Shown here: in pieces, positions 22,023 through 22,095 of the stretch
How positions within the stretch are numbered: the stretch's first letter is position 1
Layout of the letters: the number at the start of each line of letters is the position of its first letter
Assembly: GCA_964485695.1 (NCBI GenBank)
Contig: CAZAKZ010000096.1
Location: 1-22,095, forward strand
DNA from: CAZAKZ01 sp964485695
GTDB lineage: Bacteria > Planctomycetota > JAFGQW01
Reading direction: 5' to 3'
Length of the DNA: 22,095 nt
Program-made: the position numbers and the translations under genes
The notes under the pieces: generated by a model
The model's database searches: none
What the model saw: only the letters and a program-made list of their open reading frames with translations
What the model was told of the DNA's origin: nothing

Positions 22023-22095
22023 TCCGCACCTATATCCCTATTTCCCTAACGCGGACAAGCCGCAACCAAACAGGGGCTATGCAGCCCGTCCCAAT

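Overview
This window is GC-rich bacterial chromosome of ordinary housekeeping and cell-envelope character. I see no phage, transposon, integron, CRISPR array, tRNA or rRNA. The organism is probably a Gram-negative-type (diderm) bacterium from a poorly characterised lineage. It has LolC/LolD-type lipoprotein export genes, several lipobox proteins and a SurA-like foldase. The HEAT-repeat lipoproteins, a VWA / amidotransferase-fold / VWA membrane protein, a PATAN(DUF4388)-PEGA-PQQ protein and the style of YajC make me favour Planctomycetota. That is an impression from families (about 40% sure), not a phylogenetic result; Deltaproteobacteria-like phyla are the main alternative.

Layout. (1) 2-2781, plus strand: the 3' part of a trypsin-like protease, then a SurA/parvulin-type exported foldase, ending in a GC hairpin. 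(2) 2850-5081, plus: a lipoprotein version of protein-L-isoaspartate methyltransferase followed by a radical SAM/SPASM enzyme. (3) 5168-8689, minus: a 1173-residue protein predicted to cross the inner membrane once, with PATAN and TPR parts inside and PEGA and PQQ-propeller parts outside. (4) A 366-base divergent intergenic region with an extended -10 box and a structured leader, then an exported HEAT-repeat protein (9056-10624). (5) 10823-17315, plus: lysS - lolC-like permease - lolD - TPR lipoprotein with an HExxH motif - small zinc ribbon, tightly packed and probably one operon. (6) 17294-18079, minus: yajC then yraN, whose end overlaps the zinc-ribbon gene. (7) 18381-21623, plus: the VWA protein and a HEAT-repeat lipoprotein. 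(8) A structured, AT-richer intergenic region and a small single-span membrane protein (21807-22022).

Common theme. Most products act outside the cytoplasm: proteolysis, proline isomerisation, isoaspartyl repair, lipoprotein release, Sec accessory function, and scaffolds made of TPR, HEAT, PQQ and VWA modules. The window therefore reads as an envelope biogenesis and quality-control neighbourhood with interspersed housekeeping genes. The least ordinary items are the trans-envelope PATAN-PEGA-PQQ protein, the TPR lipoprotein with a possible zinc-peptidase end, the methyltransferase predicted to be anchored outside the cytoplasm (where its cofactor is not expected), and an extra small beta-rich insert in the LolC-like permease. 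I found no convincing multi-gene system of a wholly new kind.
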